Assembly (NCBI RefSeq): GCF_000175935.2
Contig: NC_014837.1
Location: 1,984,001 to 2,048,000 of the forward strand
Source of the DNA: Pantoea sp. At-9b
GTDB lineage: Bacteria; Pseudomonadota; Gammaproteobacteria; Enterobacterales; Enterobacteriaceae
Length of the DNA: 64,000 bases
Direction: 5' to 3'
Part shown: positions 25,944 to 34,746 of the stretch, piece after piece
Layout of the letters: every line of letters starts with the position of its first letter
Numbering within the stretch: the first letter of the stretch is position 1
The notes under the pieces: model-generated
Databases searched by the model: none
Seen by the model: the letters and a program-made list of their open reading frames with translations, nothing else
What the model was told of the DNA's origin: nothing
Position numbers and translations under genes: made by a program

Positions 25944-26798
25944 TTACACCATCGCCTGTGGACGTTCGCTGCCTTTCACCGTGGCGCGATGCATCACGCG
26001 ACGGTAAGCAACATCGTCATAGGGGGTCGCCTGGTGCATGGTGCAGCGATTGTCCCAGATCAGCAGATCGTGCGCCTGCCACTTATGGCGATAGGTAAAG
26101 GTTTCGCTGATGGCATGCGCATTAAGACGCGCCAGCAGCGCTGTGCTCTCTTCCGGTGTCAGGCCGACGATCTCTTTAACAATGTCCTGTCCAACAAACA
26201 GCGAAGGCCGCCCGGTTTCCTGATGGCGACGTACCAGCGGATGTACCACATCCGGTGTGGCGGCTTTTTGCTCGGCACTTAGCGGCTCACGATCGGCAAA
26301 GGCTTTGGCGTAGTAAGTGGAGTAGGAGTGCACCGCGCTCAGCGGCTGGATCAGACGTTTGGTGTCGTCGTCCAACGCATCATAAGCCGCAAACATCGAG
26401 GAAAACAGCGTATCCGCGCCGACGGGTGGCACTTCCACCGCGTGCAGCACCGAGCCAAAGCAGGGTACCTCGTAATAAGACCAGTCGGAGTGCCAGTTCC
26501 AGCCCTCTTTATGGTTGCCAATCGGTTTGCCGTCCTGCTTCACATTCGATAACACGTACAGCTCCGGGTAGGGGGTGGTCAGATACTGGCTCAGCACATG
26601 CACCTGAAGCTCGCCAAACTCACGCGCAAACGCGACATGCTGGGCTTCCGTCACCGGCTGATTACGTAATAACAGCACCGAGTGGGTATTCAGTGCGTCG
26701 CGCAACGCGGTAAAGGTGGCGGGATCAATCGGCTGCGTGGCATCGACGTTCAGTACTTCCATGCCGATATGGTCTGTCAACGGGCGTAACTCTAACAT
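25944..26798 (-). CDS. TauD/TfdA-family Fe(II)/2-oxoglutarate dioxygenase
   Basis: A 284-residue dioxygenase. The iron triad is HSD (WNWHSDWSYYE) and a distal His near the C-terminus (DNRCTMHQATPYDD), with the 2-oxoglutarate-binding Arg in YRRVMHRAT. Relatives hydroxylate taurine, alkylsulfates, 2,4-D or carnitine-like compounds, often to release a heteroatom group. With an SsuA-type importer this could be sulfonate use, but the amidase and N-carbamoyl hydrolase nearby point to a nitrogen compound. SD AGGAGGTTACC precedes ATG. Confidence 0.88.
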   Translation of the reverse strand: MLELRPLTDHIGMEVLNVDATQPIDPATFTALRDALNTHSVLLLRNQPVTEAQHVAFAREFGELQVHVLSQYLTTPYPELYVLSNVKQDGKPIGNHKEGWNWHSDWSYYEVPCFGSVLHAVEVPPVGADTLFSSMFAAYDALDDDTKRLIQPLSAVHSYSTYYAKAFADREPLSAEQKAATPDVVHPLVRRHQETGRPSLFVGQDIVKEIVGLTPEESTALLARLNAHAISETFTYRHKWQAHDLLIWDNRCTMHQATPYDDVAYRRVMHRATVKGSERPQAMV

Positions 26799-26816
26799 CG
26801 GTAACCTCCTGAATGT

Positions 26817-27554
26817 TTACTGACGATAGCTGGGATCAAGTTTGTCCAGCAGACGGATAAAGGCGGGCCACTCACGCTCACCACGCAGGCGGATATCCCC
26901 TTCACATTGGTTAAACTGACGGGCGGCTTTTTCGGAGACGGCTTCCGGTGGCAACAACAGCTTGCTGCCGCTCCCCTGAGCCATCAGTTGAATGCGGGCG
27001 GCACGTTCGAAGTAATAGGCCAGCATAAAGGCTTCCGGGATGGTGCGACCGGCGGCAAGAATGCCGTGGTTGCGCAGCACCATCACCTGATGCGGACCGA
27101 GATCGCGCACCAGTCGTGCCCGCTCGTCGGTATCCAGCGCCACGCCTTCATAGGCGTGGTAACCGAGGCGATTCCAGAAATGCATGGCAAACTGGCTCAC
27201 CGGCTGTAACCCTTCTTCCAGCGCCGACACCGCCGTCGCGGCATCCGAATGGGTATGCAACACGCAGATGGCGTCTTCACGCGCGGCGTGGATCGCGCTG
27301 TGGATCACAAACCCGGCGCGGTTTACTTCATAGTCGCTTGCTTCCAGCGCATGGCCTTCCAGGTCGATTTTGATCAGGCTGGAGGCGGTAATTTCAGAAA
27401 AAAACAGCCCATACGGGTTGATCAGGAAATGGTGCTCCGGCCCCGGCAGGCGCACCGAGATATGGTTATAAATCAAGTCATCCATGCCGAAATGCGCCAC
27501 CAGCCGGTAACAGGCGGCAAGCTGAATACGGAGTTGCTGTTCGGTTTGCGTCAT
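26817..27554 (-). CDS. Class II aldolase/adducin-family protein
   Basis: A 245-residue zinc aldolase/adducin-fold protein: NHISVRLPG, LHTHSDAATAVSA (metal His pair), and LRNHGILAAGRTIPEAF (third His). Family members are fuculose-phosphate aldolases, ribulose-5-phosphate 4-epimerases and decarboxylases; the substrate is uncertain. ATG at 27554 gives normal length; an upstream in-frame extension inside the permease gene is discarded. Two bp from the permease stop and 18 bp before the dioxygenase gene. Confidence 0.87.
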   Translation of the reverse strand: MTQTEQQLRIQLAACYRLVAHFGMDDLIYNHISVRLPGPEHHFLINPYGLFFSEITASSLIKIDLEGHALEASDYEVNRAGFVIHSAIHAAREDAICVLHTHSDAATAVSALEEGLQPVSQFAMHFWNRLGYHAYEGVALDTDERARLVRDLGPHQVMVLRNHGILAAGRTIPEAFMLAYYFERAARIQLMAQGSGSKLLLPPEAVSEKAARQFNQCEGDIRLRGEREWPAFIRLLDKLDPSYRQ

Positions 27555-27556
27555 GA

Positions 27557-28312
27557 TTATTTCCACCAGATAAAGGTTGTGTCGAGCCAGGCCAGCAGGC
27601 CATAGAGCGCGATGCTGACCAGTGAAGAGACGACGACGGCGGCCCAGACGGTAAGCAGATCCACCTGCTGTGTGGACTGGAAAATGGTCCAGCCGATACC
27701 CTGGTACGCGCCGAGCATTTCCGCGACGATGGCGACGATAATGCTGCGCACCAGGCCCACGCGCAGGCCACTGACGATGTTGGGTAGCGCGGCGGGGAGT
27801 TGCAGTTTGCGCATGATGGTCAGGCGGCTGGCACCAAAGCTGCGCATCAGATTGATCATCTGCGGGTCGGCTTGCTTCAACCCATGCAGGCTGTTCACCA
27901 GAATCACAAAGCTGACCGCGAGGATCACCAGCACGATTTTCGACAGCGCGCCCATACCAAACCAGATCAGCGCCAGAGGAATCCACGCCACGGTTGGCAC
28001 CGAGTTAATCGCCACCGCCAGCGGCAGCAGCATCGCTTCCAGCGTGCGAAACACCGTCATGAGTATCGCCAGCGCCAGACCGGCCAGCAGCCCAAGGACA
28101 AAGCCGCTTAAGGCTTCTACCAGCGTCCAGCCCATGGAAATCCACAGGCTGCTGCCGTTGTTGATAATCGCCAGCACGATGCTATGCAGCGAGGGCAGTA
28201 CAAAGGGTTGGATGTTGAACAACCAGATGCTGCCTTCCCACAACAGGATCAGGCTGAGCACGCCGACCAGCGGCGGCAGAAGTTTGCGTGTCACGGTTAT
28301 TTTCCCCACCAT
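27557..28312 (-). CDS. ABC permease, SsuC/TauC/ThiX type
   Basis: A 251-residue permease with about six helices and the EAA-like loop NSLHGLKQADPQMINLMRSFGASRLTIMRKLQLPAALP. Start set at 28312, since a longer reading runs through the upstream gene. Overlaps the paralogous permease gene by 16 nt. The two permeases probably form a heterodimeric channel, unlike the homodimer of SsuC. Confidence 0.88.
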   Translation of the reverse strand: MVGKITVTRKLLPPLVGVLSLILLWEGSIWLFNIQPFVLPSLHSIVLAIINNGSSLWISMGWTLVEALSGFVLGLLAGLALAILMTVFRTLEAMLLPLAVAINSVPTVAWIPLALIWFGMGALSKIVLVILAVSFVILVNSLHGLKQADPQMINLMRSFGASRLTIMRKLQLPAALPNIVSGLRVGLVRSIIVAIVAEMLGAYQGIGWTIFQSTQQVDLLTVWAAVVVSSLVSIALYGLLAWLDTTFIWWK

Positions 28313-29043
28313 GCCAGTTTCCTCTCGCAGCGCTCCACCACGCCATACAGCAACGCGCCGGTCAGCCCACAGATGACGATCAGCGTCCACATACGCACCA
28401 CGTCTTCGTTGTACATCGACTGGATCAACAGCACGCCAAGGCCCACCGTATCGCCGAACCATTCACCGACAATCGCGCCGACCAGGCTCAGAGAGATCCC
28501 CAGTTTCAGGGCGACGAAAATCGCGGGGGCGGCGGCGGGGAAGTGCAACACCAGAAAACGCTTCAGGCCACTGGCACCAAAGCTGCGCAGCAGGCTGATA
28601 TGTAATGGATCGACCATTTGCAGCCCGCGTTTGGTATTTAACGTGACCGGGAGAAACGTCAAATAAAAGGCGATCATCACCTTGGCGAACAAGGTATTAC
28701 CGAACCAAATCACCACCAGCGCGCCAAAGGCGATCACCGGTACGGTTTGTGACACCACAAACAACGGAAACCAGGCGCGATCGATCCAGCTGACGTAAAA
28801 AAACAGGATGCCGCAGGCCACGCCAAAGGCCGATCCCAGGGCAAAACCGAGCAGGGTTTCCAGCGCGGTGCGTCCGGTACTGACCAGCAGTTGATCGGCG
28901 TTAGCCCGGATATCCTGCGCAACCATGAGTAACGACGGCAGATAACGCGGGCTGATGGAAAATAGCGTGACGCTGCCTTGCCAGAACAACAGCACCAGCA
29001 ACACTGTGACCATCAGCGGGTGAGTCAGCAGGCGTTTGGTCAT
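28297..29043 (-). CDS. ABC permease, SsuC/TauC/ThiX type (second subunit)
   Basis: A 248-residue permease, paralogous to the next gene. Coupling loop NTKRGLQMVDPLHISLLRSFGASGLKRFLVLHFPAAAP is clear. ATG overlaps the ATPase stop by 4 nt. Predicted inner membrane importer subunit. Confidence 0.88.
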   Translation of the reverse strand: MTKRLLTHPLMVTVLLVLLFWQGSVTLFSISPRYLPSLLMVAQDIRANADQLLVSTGRTALETLLGFALGSAFGVACGILFFYVSWIDRAWFPLFVVSQTVPVIAFGALVVIWFGNTLFAKVMIAFYLTFLPVTLNTKRGLQMVDPLHISLLRSFGASGLKRFLVLHFPAAAPAIFVALKLGISLSLVGAIVGEWFGDTVGLGVLLIQSMYNEDVVRMWTLIVICGLTGALLYGVVERCERKLAWWGK

Positions 29044-29870
29044 GATTGCGCCTCATGCTGGGTAAAGCGAAACGACTTCATGCTCTCCTCCTCGATTGCG
29101 TCCAGCAGCCGTTTTTTAATGGCGATAAACTCGGCGGAGGTGACGATGTCCGGGGTGCGTGGGCGTGGCAGCTCAATCGGCTCAATACATTTGATGGTGC
29201 CGGGACGCGCGCTCATCACCACCACTTTGCTGCCAAGGAAAATCGCTTCATCAATATCGTGGGTAATAAACAGAATGGTGCGGCGGTTCTGCTCCCACAG
29301 ATTCAGCAGCCAGCGCTGCATCAGGGTGCGGGTCAGAGCGTCGAGCGCGCCAAAGGGTTCATCCAGCAGCATCAGATCACGCTGAAACAGGAAGGTCCGC
29401 ATCAGCGCCACGCGCTGACGCATCCCGCCGGAGAGTTGATGCGGATAGCTTTGCTCAAAACCACTCAGACCAAAGCTGGGAAACAGCGCCTCGGCGCGTT
29501 TGCGCGCTTCTTTACGCGGCACGCCTTCACACTCCAGCGCCAGAATCGCGTTATCCATGATGGTGCGCCACGGCAGCAGCAGATCGCGTTGCGGCATAAA
29601 CGACACTTTGCCCAACAGCTCGCCATCCTGCTGCGACTGGCCTTTAAACAGGATCGCGCCGTCGCTGTCGGGATCAAGCAGGCCCGCAATCATGTTAAAC
29701 AGCGTCGACTTGCCACAGCCGGAAGGGCCGACCAGGGTGACAAATTCGCCTTCATTCACCGTCAGATTGACGCCTGAGACGGCGATCACCGGTTGCTGCG
29801 CATCGCCAAAGCGTTTCCATAAATTATCCAACTGCAACAACGGCAGATGTTTTTTCGGTGCCACGGTCAT
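29040..29870 (-). CDS. ABC ATPase, SsuB/TauB type
   Basis: A 276-residue ATPase: Walker A GPSGCGKST (about 51-59), Q-loop MPQRD, signature LSGGMRQR, Walker B LMLLDEPFGALD, H-loop ITHD. Drives the two permeases encoded next. Sits 20 bp after the binding-protein gene. Confidence 0.92.
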   Translation of the reverse strand: MTVAPKKHLPLLQLDNLWKRFGDAQQPVIAVSGVNLTVNEGEFVTLVGPSGCGKSTLFNMIAGLLDPDSDGAILFKGQSQQDGELLGKVSFMPQRDLLLPWRTIMDNAILALECEGVPRKEARKRAEALFPSFGLSGFEQSYPHQLSGGMRQRVALMRTFLFQRDLMLLDEPFGALDALTRTLMQRWLLNLWEQNRRTILFITHDIDEAIFLGSKVVVMSARPGTIKCIEPIELPRPRTPDIVTSAEFIAIKKRLLDAIEEESMKSFRFTQHEAQS

Positions 29871-29890
29871 CAGGCTTCTCCGTGCAGATA

Positions 29891-30901
29891 TCAGTTAAGG
29901 GTTTTGTATTGCGTCGGGACCTGTTGCCAGAAGCTGAGATCAAAGGTCTGATTCACATCCACCGGTTGCTTCAGTGCGCCGTACTGCACCAGCAGCTTCA
30001 TCATCTTCTCGGCTTTCGGCATATCGACATTGCCCAGCCCTGGCGATCCTTGCGGGTACATCAGTTTGGCGACGCTATCGAGCATCGCGACCTGATGTTG
30101 ACGGTTGAGGCTCGGGTTGGTTTTCATCAGAATATCGATGGTTTCAGCACGGTGAGTCAGCGCGTATTGCCAGCCTTCCAGCGTGGCATTCACAAACGCC
30201 TGTACCTGTTCAGGGTGTTTTTCCACCATCGCTTTTGACGTGATCAACGCATCCTGTTGAGTGGTGACGCCGACATCATCGGGTGAGATCAGTTTGAGGT
30301 TAGTAACGCCTTTCTCTTTCAGGGTGTTGTATTCGTTGTACAGGGTGACGGTCGCGACATCGACCTGCTTATCAATAAACGGGTTAAGCGAAACCGACTG
30401 CGGCAGTAGGGTAATATCCTCTTTCTTCAGACCCGCCGCGCCGAGCGAGGCCAGCAGCGGATATTGCACGCCGGTAAACCACACCGACACTTTCTTACCT
30501 TTAAAATCTTTAAAGCTGTTGATACCGGAATCGGCATAGGTGACGAAAACAAACGGGGTACGCTGTTGTGACATCGCCAGCGCGACAATCGGCAACCCTT
30601 TCTCACGTGCCGCCAACACGCTCTCCATGCCGCCCGCCAGGCCAAAGGTATCGGCACCGGAAGCCACTAAAGTCTCGACGTTAATGTTCGGGCCACCCGG
30701 ATTGATGGTGACGTCCAGCCCCTGTTGTTCATAAAACCCTTTGGCTTTGGCCACATAAAAACCGGCAAACTGCGCCTGCGCCAGCCATTTCAGGCGCACG
30801 GACACTTTCTCCTGGGCCGCTTGCGCGACGCTGCTGAGCAGCGCGGTGCACAGCAATCCTGTCAGACAACGGCGGACGAACTGCGAGGTGAGTCTTGGCA
30901 T
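29891..30901 (-). CDS. NMT1/SsuA/ThiY-type periplasmic binding protein
   Basis: A 336-residue solute-binding protein with a signal peptide to about residue 28 (SSVAQA). VSVRLKWLAQAQFAGFYVAKAKGFYEQQGLDV is the NMT1/THI5-like opening shared by pyrimidine-precursor (ThiY), riboflavin (RibY) and aromatic-acid binders, and the sequence resembles these more than sulfonate binders. First gene of the operon; a TGTATACAT operator candidate lies 59 bp upstream. Confidence 0.88.
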   Translation of the reverse strand: MPRLTSQFVRRCLTGLLCTALLSSVAQAAQEKVSVRLKWLAQAQFAGFYVAKAKGFYEQQGLDVTINPGGPNINVETLVASGADTFGLAGGMESVLAAREKGLPIVALAMSQQRTPFVFVTYADSGINSFKDFKGKKVSVWFTGVQYPLLASLGAAGLKKEDITLLPQSVSLNPFIDKQVDVATVTLYNEYNTLKEKGVTNLKLISPDDVGVTTQQDALITSKAMVEKHPEQVQAFVNATLEGWQYALTHRAETIDILMKTNPSLNRQHQVAMLDSVAKLMYPQGSPGLGNVDMPKAEKMMKLLVQYGALKQPVDVNQTFDLSFWQQVPTQYKTLN

Positions 30902-30959
30902 GGGGTTATCCTCTGGTCTCGGGTGTCAAATAGCCTGGTGATGTCTTGGTAATCCTTCT

Positions 30960-30969
30960 ATGTATACAT
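30960..30969. promoter_or_regulatory. Candidate GntR operator upstream of the ABC operon
   Basis: ATGTATACAT is a 10-bp palindrome 59 bp before the binding-protein start, sharing TGTATAC with sites at 31094 and 31877. Probably bound by the FCD-type GntR encoded at 31164. Confidence 0.55.
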
Positions 30970-31093
30970 CGCATCGCCCTTTTAATGGCTTTGCTACGGT
31001 TGGTGACTTGCAGGATGTGTGCCAGCTTCCGTAAAGGGCATTGACCCACGCCAGAAATCAGCGACAATACGCACGATGAAGTGAAATAAAGCA

Positions 31094-31122
31094 TGTATAC
31101 CTGTTTGATGTTAAGGTATGCA
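31094..31122. promoter_or_regulatory. Candidate GntR operator upstream of gntR
   Basis: TGTATACCT (31094-31102) and AGGTATGCA (31114-31122) form an inverted pair 11 bp apart in the gntR promoter region. This suggests autoregulation. Confidence 0.6.
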
Positions 31123-31163
31123 AAACGGATCATATCAGTGCAACCTGACGAGCAAAAAGCACC

Positions 31164-31838
31164 ATGAGTGAGCAAAAAAGCCTCTCCCGTCTGACGGGAA
31201 CGTCGCTGGCGGATGGCCTGAAACAGACGTTGGAAAAAGAGATCGCCAGTGGCGTACTGGAACCGGGTAAGCGGTTGGATGAAAAGGAAATTGCCGCGCG
31301 CTTTGAGGTATCGCGCACCCCGGTACGTGAAGCCTTTCGCTTACTGGCGGCAGATGGGCTGGTGGATCTGAATGGCCGCCAGGGCGTGATGGTGCGGGCG
31401 TTGAGTATGAATACGCTGCTGGAAATGTTCCAGGTGATGGCCGAGCTGGAAGGCCTGTGCGCGCGTCTTGCGGCACGGCGAATTTCGCCGGATCAACTGG
31501 CGCAACTGCGGCAGATCCAACAGCAGATGGCGGATCAGGGCACCTCGATCTCGCCAGCGGCCTTTTATGATATGAACCTCAATTTCCATGAGGCGATCTA
31601 TGCCTTTGCCCGCAATGAATTTTTAGCGGAAGAGACGCGCGCCTTACGTAACCGCGTGGGTGTCTACCGCCGCCGTGTCACCTTTCATCCGGGGCGCGTG
31701 AATAAAACCCTGGAGGAGCATGGCGCGATTCTGGAGGCGATTGCCCGTAATGATGCGGATGCCGCGCACGACGCGATGCGCAAGCATTTAACCTTGTTAG
31801 GCGATGACCTCGTGGACTTTATCGCCGGGTTTTCCTGA
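31164..31838 (+). CDS. GntR-family regulator, FCD (VanR/FadR) type
   Basis: A 224-residue repressor-type protein: winged helix with LDEKEIAARFEVSRTPVREAFRLLAADGLV (about 43-73), then an FCD ligand domain with the metal residues in DMNLNFHEAIYA and HGAILEAIARND. Divergent from the importer operon and followed by the SDR-to-hydrolase operon. Three TGTATAC-type sites around it suggest it controls both in response to the substrate. Confidence 0.9.
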   Translation: MSEQKSLSRLTGTSLADGLKQTLEKEIASGVLEPGKRLDEKEIAARFEVSRTPVREAFRLLAADGLVDLNGRQGVMVRALSMNTLLEMFQVMAELEGLCARLAARRISPDQLAQLRQIQQQMADQGTSISPAAFYDMNLNFHEAIYAFARNEFLAEETRALRNRVGVYRRRVTFHPGRVNKTLEEHGAILEAIARNDADAAHDAMRKHLTLLGDDLVDFIAGFS

Positions 31839-31855
31839 CAGCTGTTGACTTTCCT

Positions 31856-31884
31856 GGTATGCAAATTGCTTTGTCTTGTATACC
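31856..31884. promoter_or_regulatory. Candidate GntR operator before the SDR operon
   Basis: GGTATGCAA (31856-31864) and TTGTATACC (31876-31884) form an inverted pair 11 bp apart. It uses the same half-sites as 31094-31122 in opposite order, in the 64-bp gap between gntR and the SDR gene. Confidence 0.62.
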
Positions 31885-31902
31885 TAATCAGGAGAGCACA
31901 AC

Positions 31903-32685
31903 ATGAAATTGAATCTGAACGGCAAAAGCGCACTGATCACCGGTGCATCAAAAGGCATTGGTGAAGCAACGGCGCGCGTGCTGGCAGCGGAAGGTTGTAC
32001 CTTGCATCTGGCGGCGCGCAACGGTGCGGCGATGCGCGACCTGCAACAGGCGTTGATCGCGGAATATGGCGTCAGCGTGACGGTGTATGAAAAAGATCTG
32101 AGTTCGACCGCGGCGATGGAATCACTGGCGGCGGAAGTTGGCGCGATTGATATCCTGGTCAACAACGCCGGTGATATCCCTGCCGGATCGCTGGATATCG
32201 TCGACGATCAGGCATGGCGCGCTGGCTTTGATCTCAAAGTCTTTGGCTACATTTCGCTGTGCCGTCTGTATTACCCGCAAATGAAAGCGGCGAAAAGTGG
32301 CGTGATCATCAATGTGATTGGTAACTCGGGAGAAAACTGGGATGCCAGTTACATCGCGGGCAGTACTGGCAATGCGGCGCTGATGTCGTTTACCAAAGCG
32401 CTGGGAGGCCGCAGCCTTGATGACGGTATCCGCGTGATTGGTATCAACCCTGGCCCGGTGGCCACCGATCGCATGCTGAAAATCATGAAACGCAAAGCGA
32501 TCGATATGCTGGGCGATGAAGCCCGCTGGGAAGAACTGTTCGCGCTTTATCCGGGCAAACGTCCGGCGACCTCAGAAGAGGTGGCGGATCTGGTGGCGTT
32601 TATGTCTTCCGATCGCGCCGGTTACATCAGCGGCACCAATATCACTATCGACGGCGGCATTGCTGCGCGTGGATCGGTCATCTAA
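31903..32685 (+). CDS. SDR-family protein lacking the catalytic lysine
   Basis: A 260-residue short-chain dehydrogenase-like protein. Cofactor loop TGASKGIG and NNAG are intact and Tyr150 is present, but the YxxxK lysine is Ser154 (YIAGSTGNAAL). It may be a non-canonical oxidoreductase, isomerase or hydratase. SD AGGAGAGCACAAC before ATG. First gene of the rightward operon; 13 bp to the aminotransferase gene. Confidence 0.82.
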   Translation: MKLNLNGKSALITGASKGIGEATARVLAAEGCTLHLAARNGAAMRDLQQALIAEYGVSVTVYEKDLSSTAAMESLAAEVGAIDILVNNAGDIPAGSLDIVDDQAWRAGFDLKVFGYISLCRLYYPQMKAAKSGVIINVIGNSGENWDASYIAGSTGNAALMSFTKALGGRSLDDGIRVIGINPGPVATDRMLKIMKRKAIDMLGDEARWEELFALYPGKRPATSEEVADLVAFMSSDRAGYISGTNITIDGGIAARGSVI

Positions 32686-32698
32686 CCGGGAGCGCAGC

Positions 32699-33832
32699 AT
32701 GTCTGATATCTATACGCGTAACGCTTGGTTCGATCGCCTGTTTGCCACTGAAGGCTTGATCTGGATGGGGCAGAACACCAACCATTTACCCCCCCATCCG
32801 GCGGTGCAGGCGGCGCTGCATACCTCGGTGGCAGCCGCCGAATTTAACGCCTATGCGCCACCGCTCGGTTTTGAGTCGCTGCGGCGTGCCATCGTGGACG
32901 ACATTGGCATCAGCGGTGTGGAGGCGATGGTAACCGATGGTGGGGTGAATGCGCTGGCGACCCTGTGTCGCGCGCGCTGTCGTCCCGGCACCACCTTTGT
33001 CACCACCGATCCCAGCTGGAAGTGGCCGTGTCAGTTTGCCGAGCAAATGGGTGCGCAGGTGATACAAATCCCGATCTGGAATGCCGATTGTCACTATCGC
33101 CTGACGCCGGAAGCGCTGGCGGCGGCGGTGGACGACAACACCGCCTTGATTTATCTCGTCGACCCGAATAATCCGCTGGGTATTCATTACAGCCGCGAAG
33201 AGTTGCAGGCCTTTATCGCCATTGCCCGTCGCCACAATGCGTTGTTGATCCATGATTGCACCTACCGCGATTTTGCGCCGCAGCATGTCGCCGCGCTGGG
33301 ACTGGATAGCGAGCAGGTGGTGATGTCGGTGAGTTTTTCCAAATGGTTGGGGCTGGCGGGATTGCGCGTTGGGGCGCTGATTGCCGCCCCGGCGTTGCTG
33401 GCTGAGCTGGCACCCTACAACGGTGGCGTGCTGGGGGCCAGTGTCCCGGCACAGCGTGCCGCTGAAGCCGGGTTAACGGTGAAAGCCGAGTGGATGGCGA
33501 CGCTGCTGGCGGAAGATCAACGTAACAAAGCACGCATCGCTGAGGCGGTGGCCGGGGTTCCGGGTCTGTCGCTGCCGGTTTATCCCTCTGGTGGCAATTT
33601 CCTGGTGATTGATGTGACGGGGGCCGATATCCGCCCGGAAGCGTTGGTGGAGTGCTACCTGCAACAGGGTATTCAGATCCGCCATGGCGGTTATCACACC
33701 GCCACCTTCGGCGATCGTTTTATCAAGGTCAGCACCACCGTACCTGCCGCCTGGGCGGAGAAATTTGCCGCGTTGTTGCCGGATATGGTGGCGCAGGCGG
33801 CGCAGCAACGTGAATTTCGCCAACCATTCTGA
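32699..33832 (+). CDS. PLP-dependent aminotransferase, fold type I
   Basis: A 377-residue class I/II aminotransferase. The PLP lysine lies in SVSFSKWLGLAGLRVG, the PLP-ring Asp/Tyr region in LIHDCTYRD, and NNPLG contacts substrate. Starts at ATG 32699 just after the SDR stop. Probably transaminates, or interconverts, an amino acid released by the pathway's hydrolases. Specificity cannot be read from the sequence. Confidence 0.88.
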   Translation: MSDIYTRNAWFDRLFATEGLIWMGQNTNHLPPHPAVQAALHTSVAAAEFNAYAPPLGFESLRRAIVDDIGISGVEAMVTDGGVNALATLCRARCRPGTTFVTTDPSWKWPCQFAEQMGAQVIQIPIWNADCHYRLTPEALAAAVDDNTALIYLVDPNNPLGIHYSREELQAFIAIARRHNALLIHDCTYRDFAPQHVAALGLDSEQVVMSVSFSKWLGLAGLRVGALIAAPALLAELAPYNGGVLGASVPAQRAAEAGLTVKAEWMATLLAEDQRNKARIAEAVAGVPGLSLPVYPSGGNFLVIDVTGADIRPEALVECYLQQGIQIRHGGYHTATFGDRFIKVSTTVPAAWAEKFAALLPDMVAQAAQQREFRQPF

Positions 33833-33842
33833 GGATCACTCC

Positions 33843-34721
33843 ATGTATATCACCACCAATGATGATGTTCAGCTGTGGGTCGAATGCCACGGCACAGGGA
33901 CACCGATTCTATTTATCCACGAATTTGGTGGCAATTATGATAGCTGGCAGCCGCAGATCCATGCCTTTAGCCGCCGTTACCAGTGCATCACCTATGCTGC
34001 GCGCGGTTATCCACCGTCATCGGTGCCGCACGATCTGGACGCCTATTCGCAACAGCGGGCGGTGGAGGATGCGCTGGCGGTACTGGATGGCCTGGGTATC
34101 GCGCAGGCGCATATTGTTGGCTTGTCGATGGGTGGGTTTGCCGCACTGCATTTTGGCCTGAATGCGCCAGAGCGCGCGCTGTCACTGATCATTGCCGGTG
34201 CCGGTTACGGTTGTGAACCGGAAACCGAAGCCTATTTTCGCCAGGTTTCACTGCAAGTCGGTGAAAACTTTGCCCGCCAGGGGGCCAAACAGTTCGCGCC
34301 GACCTATGCGCTGGGGGCCAGCCGCGTCCAGTTCCAGAACAAAGACCCACTGGGTTGGCAACGTTTTGCCGACCGCCTGGCAGAGCATGACTCGCTGGGT
34401 GCTTCGCTCACCATGCGCGGCGTGCAGGCGCGCCGACCGGCGTTTTATCAACTGGAAGCGCAGATTAAAGCGCTGATGTTGCCGGTATTGATCATGGTGG
34501 GGGATGAAGACGATCACTGCCTGCAACCCGGGTTGTACCTGAAAAAGCATCTGCCGGCCGCCGGACTGGCGATCTTGCCCAAGACCGGGCATACGCTGAA
34601 TCTGGAGGAGCCACAGCTGTTTAATCAGTTACTGGCAGAGTTCTTTGCTCAGGTGGAGAGTGGTCACTGGGGCGTGCGCGATCCGCGCGCCAATCCCGCG
34701 CAGATTATGCGTACCGACTGA
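33843..34721 (+). CDS. Alpha/beta hydrolase
   Basis: A 292-residue alpha/beta hydrolase: oxyanion HEFGGNYDSW, nucleophile elbow GLSMGG, acid in MVGDEDDHC, and His in KTGHTLNLEEP. ATG at 33843 lies 10 bp after the aminotransferase stop with SD GAGGATCACTCC. Similar enzymes open lactones, meta-cleavage products or aminoacrylate-like products (RutD). Here it sits between an aminotransferase and an N-carbamoyl hydrolase. Confidence 0.87.
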   Translation: MYITTNDDVQLWVECHGTGTPILFIHEFGGNYDSWQPQIHAFSRRYQCITYAARGYPPSSVPHDLDAYSQQRAVEDALAVLDGLGIAQAHIVGLSMGGFAALHFGLNAPERALSLIIAGAGYGCEPETEAYFRQVSLQVGENFARQGAKQFAPTYALGASRVQFQNKDPLGWQRFADRLAEHDSLGASLTMRGVQARRPAFYQLEAQIKALMLPVLIMVGDEDDHCLQPGLYLKKHLPAAGLAILPKTGHTLNLEEPQLFNQLLAEFFAQVESGHWGVRDPRANPAQIMRTD

Positions 34722-34746
34722 TTGCCCGGCGGGACAAGGAGTAAGT

